64,000 bases of DNA from contig JXTC01000024.1 of NCBI GenBank assembly GCA_002914845.1, positions 356,923 to 420,922 of the forward strand. The letters are read 5' to 3'. Each line of letters starts with the position of its first letter. The first letter of the stretch is position 1. The position numbers were made by a program, and so were the translations under genes. Of this stretch, positions 25,216 to 37,450 are shown piece after piece. The notes below the pieces were generated by a model. That model saw only the letters and a list, made by a program, of their open reading frames with translations, did no database searches and had not been told where the DNA came from. This stretch comes from Trema orientale (lineage: Eukaryota > Streptophyta > Magnoliopsida > Rosales > Cannabaceae).

Positions 25216-26797
25216 ATTAATTTATTTTTTCCCAATTACATTGGATGATTTATATCCTTTATTAAAAAAAACACGCACACACAATTTCAAACAGCTACTT
25301 TGGATTATAAAAATTTCAAACATGCCTCCAGCGTAGAAAATTTGAGAAAAATAGTTTTGTTTTCATTTATAAAAATTTTCGTTGAATACATACTAATTTT
25401 TCTCATCGAATTCTCAATTCTTCTAGGTGACGTGTTGTATTATCTTTTAGGGGGAAAAAAATAAAAAATATCCCTGGGAATCAGGTGAAATAATTTTTTA
25501 AGAAAATTTCATCCGGCCTTAAAAACCCAGCTTAAACGAAATATGAATTTGAAGGTGATTAGAGTTCTCCAATCAATCAATTAACTCTTTTGATCACAAA
25601 GAGGGAAAATGTTTAGTGCTTTTAATACAAATCTTGGATTCTAGTCATTCAATGTCGACATGTATAGCATCAATGCTGACACTAGCAAATCGGCCAGTTA
25701 ATAACTTTCCTTAAATTGTTTATTTTTACACCTGAGGTTGAAAAAATAATTACTAGCAAAATCGAATAATTTAACCATATTGTGAGGTTTATTTATTTAT
25801 TTTTTGAAACAAAGTGAACAAGCTATTTATAGACGTTAGGAACATAAATCTCATATAGTCACCTTACTTACAAACGTCTCTTCTTCAACTCGCATGAACA
25901 CAAGCTTTGATATGTAAATAGTTTTTTGAACTGAAATCCGCTCACAATATATAATTAGTTAATAATTAATTAGTTTGCCAACTCATTTACTCTAGTAGAA
26001 CACATCGTTCTACCTGTTTTATAACCTATAGAAACGAATATCTACATATTATTTAAATTGACGATCATTTATTTTCTAGACCTCACCTTAAATTATGTTG
26101 AAGTTTTCTTCAAGATTTACACATGGGGTCTATTATATATGCACGACTAATTATTGTAAAAAACGAATCATGTCTAAATCATATGATTATATAGTCATTA
26201 CAAAAAGAACGCTTCAGATTAATTTAAAGGAATGTAAGTGAGATCTATCCTCGAATAAATTTGGTGTAATGGACAAACTACAAGGGAAGTCCCCTTGAGA
26301 CTTTCAAAGTAAAACATCAGTATTATAGTTGGCATACTTTGATCATAAATTATTATATTGAGCCAAATTGAGTTCCCACGTTTAGTTACTCGGGATAATG
26401 AAGCCAAAACGTAAATTAAAAGTTAGATAGAGAGCAGGATCTCATCTTCTTATCTAGTTCATGTCACTCTAATTATTTATAAATCGTTATCATTTGAAAT
26501 AATTAAAATAAGGAAAGCAAAAAAGAAAAAAAGGAGAAAAGAGTTCAATCCAAAGTCAAACAAGGGAATAACAACATTGGTCTTTCTTATTACAAACTTA
26601 GGATATGTTTATCGTATATTCGATATAAAAGTATTAATGATACCAAATGTAAACTACAAGCATTCCTGAAAAAAAAAATGTAAACTACAAGCAATGATTG
26701 AACAAACCGATGTCTAGCTAATACTAGTGAAATTTTACAGAACACGTCTGGCGACAATTACTTATTATTATTAATGTGGATATTACCCACGTTAATT

Positions 26798-26833
<36 letters not shown>

Positions 26834-27972
26834 CATATTTAATTATATTTTGTGTCGATTATGAACTTTGGCCATGGTGGACAAAATATATGCATAGTAT
26901 ATATAGATTGCCAATCCATTAGGTATTAGAATATATATCTCTTAACCATCGGTATTCTTGATACTCAAAGCTAGCTTTATGGTCCATCTAGTGTTGAAGG
27001 AGATTTTAGAACATGCTGGGATTTTGTCAAAAGGCTGCTTAGCTCAAGAGGATAATTAGTTAAACTTGTGAATTGAATATAATTCAGTAATTCTATGAAT
27101 GAGGTTGGTTTGTTGAATTCTCGTTTGTAAACTATCCTTGGAGTTTAGAGGATATTTTGGCCTTAATTCTTCTCATGATTATTGTTGGTTATCCGGACTT
27201 ATTAAGTTATTATGATTTTTTTTTCTCTAAAATATAATTTTAAGATTTAACATATTCGAGTATTACTAGCAAATATATGTTACCTTTGAACCATTTAATC
27301 ATTTTGGCAGCATATGAATTTTTCACATGTAGCCAATTTATGAATTCTATATATATTAATAACCACTAAATGTAATCCAATAAATTAAGTGTTGTACTAT
27401 ATATACATAGGGTGGCTCTGTTACAACTTTTTTTTTTTCCCTCTCTCTACTCCTCTCTTAGTTAATTATATATTACAAAAATATTCTTATACGAATTGAC
27501 ATGAAAATTCCTATATAATATTAAATAATTAAAACTTATCTCTTAATACACCCCTAAACACAATGGTACAGTAATCGTATGATATTTAACACTAAATCCT
27601 AAAAAATTAATATTTCATACAATTTAAATTTTAAAAGCATGGATGAATGGACTATGATTATCAAAAATTTTGATTCTACTGACGATTTAGATTGTAATGA
27701 GGTAAGATTTTCAATTTTAATATCATTTATGTTTATATATTCTTATTTTGTGTTTAAAAGAAAAAAGAAATTAGATTTCTCATTAGTTGGCATTGTTACT
27801 TTTGAATCTTTATTAGAAAAGTTTAGGTTGTTATGTTATATCAATTTTGTGATTGTGAGTGTTTTCTTTTCTTCCTTTTAGTGATATGTACGGTTTGTTT
27901 TTGTTTTTTTTTTTCCTTTTTGGAACCAACACTGGTGTTTGATAGTAGAAAGGAAAGTCATTTTTTAGCATC
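25216..27972. other. Intergenic with a TAA microsatellite
   Basis: No gene supported. A (TAA)n tract lies at about 26799-26832. The open frame at 27639-27881 has no known domain and lies in AT-rich DNA. Confidence 0.4.
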
Positions 27973-27975
27973 TAA

Positions 27976-29216
27976 AGTAGCGTTTGGTTGCAAAATAAAA
28001 ATACAAAATAAAAATAGAATAGGAATGAAAATGAGAATAGGAATGGAATGGAAAAGATTATTGATTCATTTATTTGGTTGAAATTTTGGAATCAGTGTCT
28101 GAATCAAGATTATTATATTTGGTTTGTGGTGGAATGGAATAGAATTAACATTTTGTAGACAAAATTACCCTTGCTATTTGAAAATTAAAAATAATATTTA
28201 AATAATTATAAACACTGCTTTTTTTTTTTTGACATTTATAAACGTTGTTTCATAATCTTAAGAATTCACCCTTATTCATTGAAAACTACAAATATTACAT
28301 GAATAAATATAAACATTTGTTTCATAATCTTAGAAATCGATATCTTTAATTATGAGATATATTAAGTTCAATGAACACTTTCTGGTACCTTTAGTTAAAT
28401 GTACATATAATTCCCCATAAATCTTAAGCAAAATTTTACTCAAAATGAACCCAAAAAAAAAAAAACATGAAGTTACACTAATTATCTTTATTAACCTGAA
28501 CATTCCATAAACAAATTCTCCTTCCCACAAAAAAAAAAAAAAAACAAAAAACAAAAACAAAAATAAGAGAGCCAAATATCCATCTGTAAGCTCCAAAACA
28601 ACAAAGCCTAAAATATCTAAGCCAAAAAAAAAAAAAAAAAACCAGAAAATAAGTCAGTAGCCAAAATCTATGAGGAGTAAAATGGTCAAATAGGCGATGC
28701 TTGTTTTTTTGGAGACCAAACTCGTTGATTTCTCGTCGTCATTGAGGAGGTGGAGTAGAGATTCTAGAGCCTTCTTCTCGAACTTGCCGATTTGTAATTT
28801 GGTGAAAAACTCCCTAAAAAAAAAAAAAAACAAACAAACAAAAGCATGTCCTGGGTGAGAGAGAAATATGGCGTTAGATTGGTGTAACACTCCAGATCCA
28901 AGAAGCAAATCAGGTTTTTGAGGCGCTAAAGAGTGGAGAGAAGGAGCAATAGCTACAACGGGACTGGAATTACAACTGGTAGATTGAAGGAGGAGGATAA
29001 CAAAGATGGGCAATTTAGGGCAGTAATAATTTGGGATGGAATGGATTAGTCTTTCCACCCATTTGATTTAGGAATTATTATTCATGTAAGTGAGTGAATC
29101 ACTATTACTTTTGGAATAGCCTTTCAAGTGTTAAAAATCAAACTAAATGATAGAATGGAGTCTCTTTAGAAATGAGAATTCCATTCCAAAGTCTATTACC
29201 CCAACCAAACACTACC
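27976..29216. mobile_element. Non-autonomous PIF/Harbinger-like element, 1241 bp
   Basis: The left end AGTAGCGTTTGGTTG and the complement of the right end GGTAGTGTTTGGTTGG are inverted repeats. TAA flanks both sides (27973-27975 and 29217-29219), fitting the 3-bp target duplication of Harbinger elements. The outer parts carry 'ggaatgga' motifs like the smaller MITE at 7170. The centre contains several long A runs (28453-28464, 28531-28544, 28624-28641, 28816-28830). A minus-strand open frame at 28654-29058 has no recognisable domain, is interrupted by an encoded Phe homopolymer and is not called as a gene. Confidence 0.7.
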
Positions 29217-29505
29217 TAAGTTCATGATTTATAGTCGATGTTTGTAGGTAGGTGCTGGTCATTTGGACTTGTTAGATTAATTTGACAATGATTCCTTTTG
29301 CAAAATTAGATCTACTAAGGTGTTAAAAGGGTGGGAAAGGAAATTTTTGGTTAAATGTTTAGCAAGGGATATTTTTATACAAAACAAAATTTTATAAGGT
29401 GTATGAAAAGAAATTTAAAAATATTAAAGGAGTGTATTTAGAATGGAGGGTGGGGAGAAAACAAAAGTGGATGACAATAAAACCACTCATATATATAAAT
29501 ATATA

Positions 29506-29745
29506 GGTTCCCAATCCAATATGCATTTTTTTTTACCTATTTATAAGTATATTTTTTTAGCCGTTGAATTATAATCTAACTGCTACTATAATTTTGGTAG
29601 TTAAGAAAAATAAATAAATAAATATTCATTATTTAATATTTTTCTTTCTCTAACTTTTACTATAAAAGGACAGGTACGATCAATTTTAATTAGACAAAAT
29701 AATACTTATAAATAGGTAAAAAAAAAATACATACTGAATTGTTGC
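29506..29745. mobile_element. MITE family 3, copy 1 (240 bp)
   Basis: Inverted ends: GGTTCCCAATCC followed by a T run and 'acctattta' on the left; 'aaataggt', an A run and GAATTGTTGC on the right. ATATA flanks both sides (29501-29505 and 29746-29750). A second copy with the same plan is at 43331-43558. Confidence 0.7.
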
Positions 29746-29961
29746 ATATAATACGATTACCCTTTAATCTTAGCACATTTATTTAAAAAAACAAAATTAA
29801 TACCATACAAAGTTGATAGGGAGGGTAATAAATCATAATTACATCACAAGTTCCTCAAAAAACACCACATGAATATGACATATCAATCACTTGCCATTAC
29901 ACATCAATTTATGTGGCCACTCATCTCAACTACGTTGGCATCTATTATATTCTAACATCAA

Positions 29962-30275
29962 AAGTGCTATTCTTCATCTAACTATTCTACAACAAAAACT
30001 AAAAAGAATGATAAATTATTTAAACAGATCTTGATAAAATAAGAAAAGTGGTAAAAATACATCGTAAGTGCTATTCTGCATCCAAATATTCTATAACAAA
30101 AGACTAACAAGAACGATAAATTATTTAAACATACATTAATAAAATAAGAAAAGTAGTAAAAATACATCATAAGTGGTATTCTGCATCCAAATATTCTATA
30201 ACAAAAAAAACTAAAAAGAATGATAAATTATTTAAACAGACATTAATAAAATGAGAAAACTAGTAAAAATCATTA
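29962..30275. repeat. Tandem array, three units of about 105 bp
   Basis: Units start at 29962, 30066 and 30171. Each has 'aagtg(c/g)tattct', 'attctataacaaaa'-type and 'gataaattatttaaaca' blocks in the same order. It is a small minisatellite-like array with no coding sense. Confidence 0.8.
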
Positions 30276-30728
30276 TTAGTACCAAGCAAATGTTATTTCA
30301 TCAATTTCACAATAACATGTAATATAGAGCAAATAACTATTCTAAATTAATTTTGAGTAATGTTAGAGACACCAAATTTAGACCTAATAATACGCATGTT
30401 TTTAAATCACTTAACTTTTTTTAAAGCATGAACATTTACAAATGGGGATTAAAAAGGATCTCATATTATTAGTGTAAATTTTTTAAGCTCTATCATTATT
30501 TATTCATTATGATTTGCATATGATTTGAACGGGTAAAGCGTTCGACAAACAACACGTGTTAACTTTTACATAAATTAAAATCACAGTTAACTTTGTTCAC
30601 ATATGTTAGTAATTTTATATAGTAGTAACAAAACGATATTTTTAATAAAGAAAAGATAAATAGTAATAAATCATTTATCAACAAAAACAAGTACGATTCC
30701 AATTGCCACGTCGATCTGTATTAATACC
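30276..30728. other. Intergenic, nothing recognised
   Basis: AT-rich DNA between the tandem array and the GC-richer island. Confidence 0.4.
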
Positions 30729-31450
30729 CTAGTATAGAGAACGCGAAACTAGTAAATTACCAATAAGACTCTCGTACTCTGTATAGGGTGCTCCTAGTAG
30801 CATTGGATCCTTTCCCACAATAAGGGTCATGGGCACTGCCGACGTGGCATTGAAATGGATTTGCTTGCTCATCATTCCCTCTCTCTCCTCTCCTTCTCCT
30901 CCACAACCTTCTCTCTTCTCCCCCCACATAACGTCCGTCACCGTCAACGTCGTCGAGTTGCTTTTTTCCCTCAAGACAAAGCTCGAGGAAACTCCCCCAA
31001 ACAGCGTTAGCGTCACCGTTTTGGTGCTTAGCTGGATGACACTGTTACTCTCAAGGGGCCTCTCCTGAATGGGCCAGCTGGCACGCCACTCTCTTTGCGC
31101 TAAGGCCAAGCTACCCCCCCCACTGTCCTTGAAAACCCATCCCCGATACGTGAGTTTACAAGAATGCCCCCTTTCACTGTCCTTATCCACAGATTCTGCC
31201 ACGCTGGTTTCGTATGGTCCTTTGCGCTGTAAGAAGTTGACGTCTCCGTCAGGCGGGGAGTTATTAGTCTTTTTCACCTTGACCCTCGTTTTCAGGCACT
31301 TTCCGTAATTATTTAGACGACGCGAGGGGAGTTTAGGTGAAATGGCGTCTTATTCAGCGAGGAAGTTTTGGTAATTTCAGTGAGAGTGTTATTAAATCTT
31401 GTGTTAGCTTCTTAGCTTGCGCAAGCAAGTCAAATCTGAACTCTGGGAGA
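30729..31450. other. GC-richer island with an unrecognised 182-codon ORF (minus strand)
   Basis: This block stands out from the surrounding AT-rich DNA. It is open on the minus strand from 31277 to 30729 (182 codons), and shorter frames are open on the plus strand over the same bases. The predicted protein is hydrophilic, with no signal peptide, membrane segment or domain that I recognise. Two stretches are short ACGT-core words typical of plant promoters (ACGTGGC at 30842-30848). It may be an orphan gene, a decayed gene, a transcribed leader or a gene-regulatory island. I do not call it a protein gene. Confidence 0.3.
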
Positions 31451-32990
31451 GGACAGACAGGAATCTAAGGATGACAATTAAAATTAAAAGAAAAATAAAG
31501 TAATATTTTGAAAAATAACAATTCATAAAACTCCAGCAATTTCTAAGGTGTAAACCAACCGCACCGTAATTAAATAAAAAAAAATGTGAGAATATTAAGT
31601 TGGAGTGTTGGACCGCTACTGCTGGTGGGTCCCATTTTGAAGTGGGATCTAGAGTTTGAGCTTCATTTATTGGAGTGGTTTGGACGGTTCTGATGTGTTT
31701 GGGGGTATTGCAGGTATTGCACCCACAACAATGGCACGAAAGTGAGTATGTGTTTTTTTAGAGATGTGGGGCCTACAGGAGGTGGGTACAGTTCTGGGTG
31801 TTCGACACGTGTCAGAGATATTTGGATGTGATGAGGATCAAGGATCAACACAGGCCCGTCACTCAATAAGGCATATGAGCAAAGAGCAATGCATTCTCTT
31901 GTTCAGTAAACGGTAATTGATCTAAATACTTTAAGGTTACAAGCATGTTTTACAATGATAGCATGGCACGTATATTTAAAGATGGTAGCAAGAGCTAGTA
32001 TTAACAATTTCTCCAAAAAAAAAAAAAAAAACCCGTTATCGAGTGTTTTGGTGCAGTAAAAATCTCTCACATTTTTCATCTTTAAGATGCGCCTAAAATT
32101 CAATAATTCATAACCTCATTTTAGGACATGTTTGGCCAATGAATTGGGTGGTATTTAGTATATGGTGGTGGGATTAAGGGCCAGTTGGTATGCTGTGATG
32201 TGCTATAAACCTGTTGTAGCTGTGTTGCAAGTAACGAGTATGAGGAAAAAAAAAAGTATAAGCGTTTGTGTTTGGATATTTTAGGTAATTTGTATTATGA
32301 CAAAATAATCAGTTTTGAAAAGTAACATTTATCATATTGTTTAAATTCTGCTTAAAATAGTAATTTTATAACAATTTTTAAAAATTTGTTGACCAATCAA
32401 AAACTTACCAAACTACAGAAGTCTCTCCTTCTCATTTTTTTTATCTAACAACTTTTAAGAACTAAAAGGAATATCTAAAACCAATCTCAAACGGGGCATC
32501 TATTCTTGAGTAAAATTGGGATAATCCTTTCAATAATCCTTTTAATTCTAAAGGTAGCCCTAGAATTTATGTAATACAAATTTTATTTTTTTAGGTGCTC
32601 GTAAAAATTGTAGCATTAACAATAACATATTACTTCACGTGGATGGAATACCATGTATTTCTTAAGATTTATAATCACATTTAGCAGTGTCAATTATGAG
32701 GACTTGAGTAGATAATAGTAAAGCATATTCAAAATCAAATTTGGTGCTTCAATCTTTCTTTTTAATGTAGTAGTTAATAAAACAGTAGCTAAAATTTTCC
32801 TTCATCATAAATTTGTTGCAAACTTAGATGGGTCCAAATTCCAATTTTATCAGACTAATGCCACAATTGAGTCCAATAAAATCCAGCCGAATGAATAGCA
32901 TTCTACTTTTATATTTTTTTGTGATTTAGTTAGCGGCCAAGTTTGTACGTACTACGTTGTATAATGTGGAAGAGTACAATGTTATTTTTT
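31451..32990. other. Intergenic, nothing recognised
   Basis: AT-rich. It has an ACACGTGT palindrome at 31805-31812 (G-box/ABRE-like word) and an A run at 32015-32031, but no supported gene. Confidence 0.4.
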
Positions 32991-32992
32991 TG

Positions 32993-33866
32993 GGTGAATT
33001 TAATTTTTAGCCACCATAACTTTAGACACCAGATTTTTGACAATAGCCCATTTAAGACATACGATATATGAAACTTACTTAATTTAGCAATTCTCTTTCT
33101 CTCCCTTTACAAATGGGAAAAAGTCTATGTTTCTTTGCTATGGTCTTATTATAAAATCCTATTTTGGCCCCTTTAAATTTTATAATATTTTTATCATAGC
33201 AATCAATCTATTAAAATGTCTCAGTTTTATCTCTACAATCACTTTCTTGTTACATTAAGTTCAAATATTATATAAGATGCACTATATTTTTAATATTCAA
33301 ATCATTTTTTTAATATAAAATAACTCAAAGTTTTTGAACTAAAACTTAAAAAAACAGTTCATCCTAATTATATTTGAACTTAATGTACTATTCACTCAGT
33401 ATAATAAGTCTATAGAAGATTGATAAATTTTTTAAATTGAATCAAAATCACAAAGCGATCACTAATTTTTATACCAAAATAAATTTTTTTTCCTAATATT
33501 TTTTAAATTAAATAAAATTTTATACTAGCTTATTTTTGTCTTGTAAACTGACTAAGATATATTTGTTAAAAGTCTCATATGAGTAACAAATTTTTTTTTT
33601 TTTTTGGATTGTTTTTCAATAATGAAACAATTATCGAGATGAAAATGAGACATTTTGATGAATTAGGTACTAAAATATGAATATTTTGAAATTTGGGGGT
33701 CAAAATATAATTTTGTACCAAGATAGAGATTTTTTCATTTACAAGGGAAAAGTATGTGAAGAGTTAAATTAGAAAACTTTCATACATCATGTTTAAATGG
33801 GCTATTTCAAACATCAAGGTCAAAAAGAGATTTGATCTAGAGTTGAGGGCCAAAAACAAGTTTTGC
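32993..33866. mobile_element. Fold-back transposon with about 100-130 bp inverted ends
   Basis: The left end (33005-33120) and the complement of the right end (33740-33860) share 'aatagcccatttaa' and the surrounding order of words ('ttttagccaccataactt' against 'ttttggccctcaactct'). The centre is AT-rich without coding capacity. The target duplication was not found. Confidence 0.6.
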
Positions 33867-34042
33867 TTTTTTTTTTTTTTAAGTTCCTTTTCCTATAACT
33901 AAAAAGATACCTTTAAATAAGTTTTAGCCTATTTTTATATTATTTTTGTTGATAATTAAAAGAGAGGGGTTTTTTTTTTTTTTGGAGGGTGGGGATAATC
34001 AAAAGTGTACAAGGTCTTGTTTTTGTTTTTGTTTTTTATTTT

Positions 34043-34388
34043 TGGGTACATGTATGTATTTTGACACTTTATTTAATTTATACTTTGTGTTTTGGATATT
34101 ATCAACATTGACCTTTAAATTTAAAATTTACTACAAATATATACCTTGACACTAATTTAGAATAGTTAATTTACTAAAATGATTTAATAAACTTATTCTC
34201 AGATAAATTTTCGTACAATTTATTTTAAATTTTTTAAACGGTATTTTAGTAAATTAACTGTTCTAAATTAGTAGCAGAATATAAATTTGTAACAGATTTT
34301 AAATTTCATGGTCAATATTGATACTAATTAAAATACAAGATGTAATTTAAACAAAATATCAAAATACTGTATAAAAATGATAATATCC
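34043..34388. mobile_element. Fold-back MITE, family 2, copy 2 (worn)
   Basis: It follows the plan of the element at 17632-17991: 'tattttgacactttatt', 'ttatcaacattgacc', 'tttactaaaatgattta', then the complement, ending 'aaaatgataatatcc'. The left tip is eroded and arms are more diverged, so it is the older copy. Confidence 0.75.
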
Positions 34389-34980
34389 GTACGTAAATGA
34401 AAGATTGCAAGGTTAGTGAGTGAGTAGGCGTACCCTTGAGGCTTGAGCTGGTAAGTCTTGTGAGTGTGCGCAAAATAGCAAGAAGTATAGGCGTGCCGAG
34501 GGGGCGCAGTTTAACATCTACGACGAGGCACAGAGACCGTAACCTACGCACCTCTCTCTACTGTCTCACTCCTAAATAGTAAATACAATAAAAAAATGTT
34601 TTATTTTTTATGTATCCACGCGTCTCTTGCGCGTTAAAGTTACACGCCTTAATTTGTACCGTGGTTTTTAATAGTTTCCTTTTTCTTTAAACGGTTTTCA
34701 GCTAGCATTAAAAGCGACTTTGGTAGGTAGTTTCAATCCTTTTTTATTTTATTTTTCCTAAAGAAATAATATTTAATATTTTGACACTAACTAACTCAAA
34801 ATAAATAAATGTTAAACATTTTTTTCTACTCTTTTATTTTTCAATTTTAATTAACGTAGAACATTTTTTTTAGTCATACTACTTACATTAATGGCAAAGT
34901 TGTTTGTTCTTTTTGCAAAAATATAGATTCGAGTCACTACTATCACAATGGTTATGCAAAACTTTGAGATTTTTCTTTCT
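34389..34980. other. Intergenic, GC-richer short block
   Basis: The first 200 bp (to about 34570) are less AT-rich and resemble gene-flank sequence, but no ORF or splice structure can be supported. Confidence 0.35.
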
Positions 34981-35310
34981 TGCTGAATAACCACTTGAGA
35001 TTATCTGGCCAATTCTATCATTGTGATAAGAAAAACGTGGAACACCATATACTAATAATTATGGGATCCATTATAAATTTTGTAAGTCTTGTATCTGTAA
35101 TAATTTACTTAATAATTTTGCTGAATAACCACTTGAGATTATTTGGCCATTTCTATCATTACGATAAGAAAAATATAAAGCAGATTATTTGGCCATTTCT
35201 ATCATTATGATAAGAAAAATATAAAGCACCATGTACTAATAGTTGTGGGATCTATTATAAATTTTGTAATAGTCTCACATCTCTATTAATTTGCTTAATA
35301 AGGAATAATC
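34981..35310. repeat. Nested tandem duplications (138 bp and 46 bp)
   Basis: A unit beginning TGCTGAATAACCACTTGAGA occurs at 34981 and again at 35119. Within the second unit a 46-bp segment starting 'agattatttggcc' is repeated at 35136 and 35182. Differences between outer units show that the inner duplication is the younger event. Confidence 0.8.
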
Positions 35311-36787
35311 TTTTCTACTTTAGGAAAAAATGAGCATTTGAGATTTTTCTCTTCCTTTTATTAATGCGATGGAGGACCTGCTATATATGTATATATTTAT
35401 TTATTTATAAACTTTACCAAAAAAAAAGTATTTGGCTACTACTTTTATTTTATAGTAATGCAATAAAATAGTAACTTTTGTATATAAAATCATTAACATC
35501 GTAAAAAATCTCACCACTTTTAATCTTTTAGCCAAAAAATTCACGCATTTTCATTAATATCAAATAAAATCTTTTATTTATGTTTTTCTATCAAATCTCA
35601 ACGAATTCACATGTACAGTCAAAATTAGATTTTGAAATTGTCGCAAATTCATTTTTATTCTTTAAAATTGTCTATTAGTATCCATGTAAATAGTTAGAAG
35701 GCAACCATCTAGACCGAAAAATGATCTATAATATCTTAAAAATCTATTAGTAATAGTTTTTAAATATATATATTTTTTAAATTATGTTATATGATTTTAA
35801 AAATTAAAAACATTCGCTTTCAACAATTTAACTCCAATTTTGACTATAAATGTATATCCGATGAAATTTGATAAAAAAAAATATAAATAGATGATTTTAT
35901 TTGATACTAGTGAAATGACGTGAATTTTTTTTTATAAAAGGCTAAAAACATCATTTTTCTTGATATTATCCCTATAGAATAATACAAAAAGGATAGAAAA
36001 TAATAGTTGTTTTCGAGTAAAAAGGAAACAATTAGCGTCGTTCAATGATTTAGTCCAAAAACTATTTACTCCACAAAAATGCATTAAATGTTAAGTACCA
36101 CACAAATTTTATAATGGGTCTCATACCTCTATCAATATGTATCTATCCTGTATCATTGCTCATAGGGAATAATTTTTTCATACTTTAGGGAAAAAATGAG
36201 CATTTGAGAATTTTCTTTTCCTTTTAAAAATGCAACGGTGGACTTATTTTTTTCCCCATTATTTATACAAAGTCTATACGAAGTTTTTTTTTTTTCTTTT
36301 GCCTACTAATTTTTACTTTACTATAGTGCAACTAAATAGATAAAGAAAAAGCGAAAAACATGCTCTATTTTTCAGTTAAAAAGGGACAAAAAGAAACAAT
36401 TAATGTCATTTAATAATTTAGTCCAAAAACTATTTATTTTACAAAAATACATTAAATTAAAAGCATTCAATGCATTTATTTCACGCTAATGCCTGATTCA
36501 TCTATTTAACATATTAAAATATCGAACAATCATAAACCCAATATTTGATTATAATCACAAATGATCTAGACATCTACTAGTCCATTTGACAATGTAATTA
36601 ACCAAAACAACTAAGACACAACTATGAATTATTGACTTAAAATGGTGTCAACTTGGTAAAAGGAAAAAAAAAAAAATTGTGATGCTTTCATATGAGGAAC
36701 AATAATAATTAACAATAACAAGACAATTAATACAAAGACCAAGCAAAACTAATATAGTAGTATAGTAGTTGGAATGAGAGCGTGACT
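35311..36787. other. Intergenic upstream region of the TTL gene
   Basis: AT-rich, no gene. Two stretches (about 35320-35380 and 36165-36245) share 'gaataat', 'ctttaggaaaaaatgagcat' and 'ttgaga' in order, so they are diverged repeats of one sequence. Confidence 0.4.
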
Positions 36788-36987
36788 GTAACGCTCCTTA
36801 AAAGGAGAGTGGAGTACTACTTTTGATCAAGGAGAAAAACAACAAATAAAAGCGAATTATAGAGGAAGGAATAGAAAGAAAGAAAAAATTGAGAGAGAAA
36901 GAGAGAGAAATGGAGTAGAGTAGAGAGAGAAAGTGTGAAACCTGTCTCGTGAAGCAGCAGGTGAAGAAGAGCATAGAAGAAAAATTT

Positions 36988-36997
36988 TATATAAAAG
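36988..36997 (+). promoter_or_regulatory. Probable TATA box of the TTL gene
   Basis: TATATAAAAG stands just upstream of a long TC-rich tract and 450 bp before the start codon. The TC-rich tract (about 37000-37135) is typical of plant core promoters and leaders (Y patch). Transcription probably starts near 37020-37040. Confidence 0.5.
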
Positions 36998-37017
36998 GCT
37001 TTTCTTTCTTTTCTTCT

Positions 37018-37067
37018 CTCTTCTTCTTCTTCTTCTTCTTCTTCTCTCTCTCTCTCTCTCTCTCTCC
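37018..37067 (+). repeat. TTC/TC microsatellite in the TTL leader
   Basis: A TTC run passes into a TC run in the presumed 5' UTR. Length changes here could affect promoter or leader function; a second, complementary-sense GA tract lies at 37385-37410, also in the leader. Confidence 0.8.
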
Positions 37068-37450
37068 TCTTCTTCTGTAAACCTCTCTCCCCTCTTTCTC
37101 TCTCTAGAAACGACACAAACACACACAGTCTCTCTCTAAGGAGTCTTTCCGACACTCACATTCATTCTTTGCTTCCTCCTTTTATATCACGAGATCCCCA
37201 TCTCTTTCTTTTCTTTTCTCTCTCTTTTTTTTTCGATTTTTTTTTTCTTAATGTCTTATTCAGAGGTTCTTCTTCTTCTTCCTCTGGTTTTGGTTTTGAG
37301 TTTCGTTGGGTGTCGTGGTATCAGTGGTGTTTGCTCTTACATTGCTGAGAAAGAGAAGCGATATTGACCCAGAACGGTAATTTAGAGAGAGAGAGAGGAG
37401 AGAGAGAGAGTAGGAGGGTCATTTTTGGTTTTATTTGTTCGCCATTGGAA

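Noticed and set aside
28654-29058. A 134-codon gene on the minus strand
   Set aside because: It lies inside a Harbinger-like element, crosses an A run read as Phe, and shows no known domain.
29962-30275. A CRISPR-like or satellite array
   Set aside because: There are only three units of 105 bp without distinct spacers, in a plant nuclear context; it is a small tandem duplication.
36817-37155. Minus-strand ORFs with Arg/Glu runs before the TTL gene
   Set aside because: They are the complement of the TTC/TC microsatellite in the TTL leader.
37364-37450. A longer N-terminus for the TTL protein
   Set aside because: The upstream frame starts with TTG and lies in a GA-repeat leader. The ATG at 37451 gives the family start and usual length.
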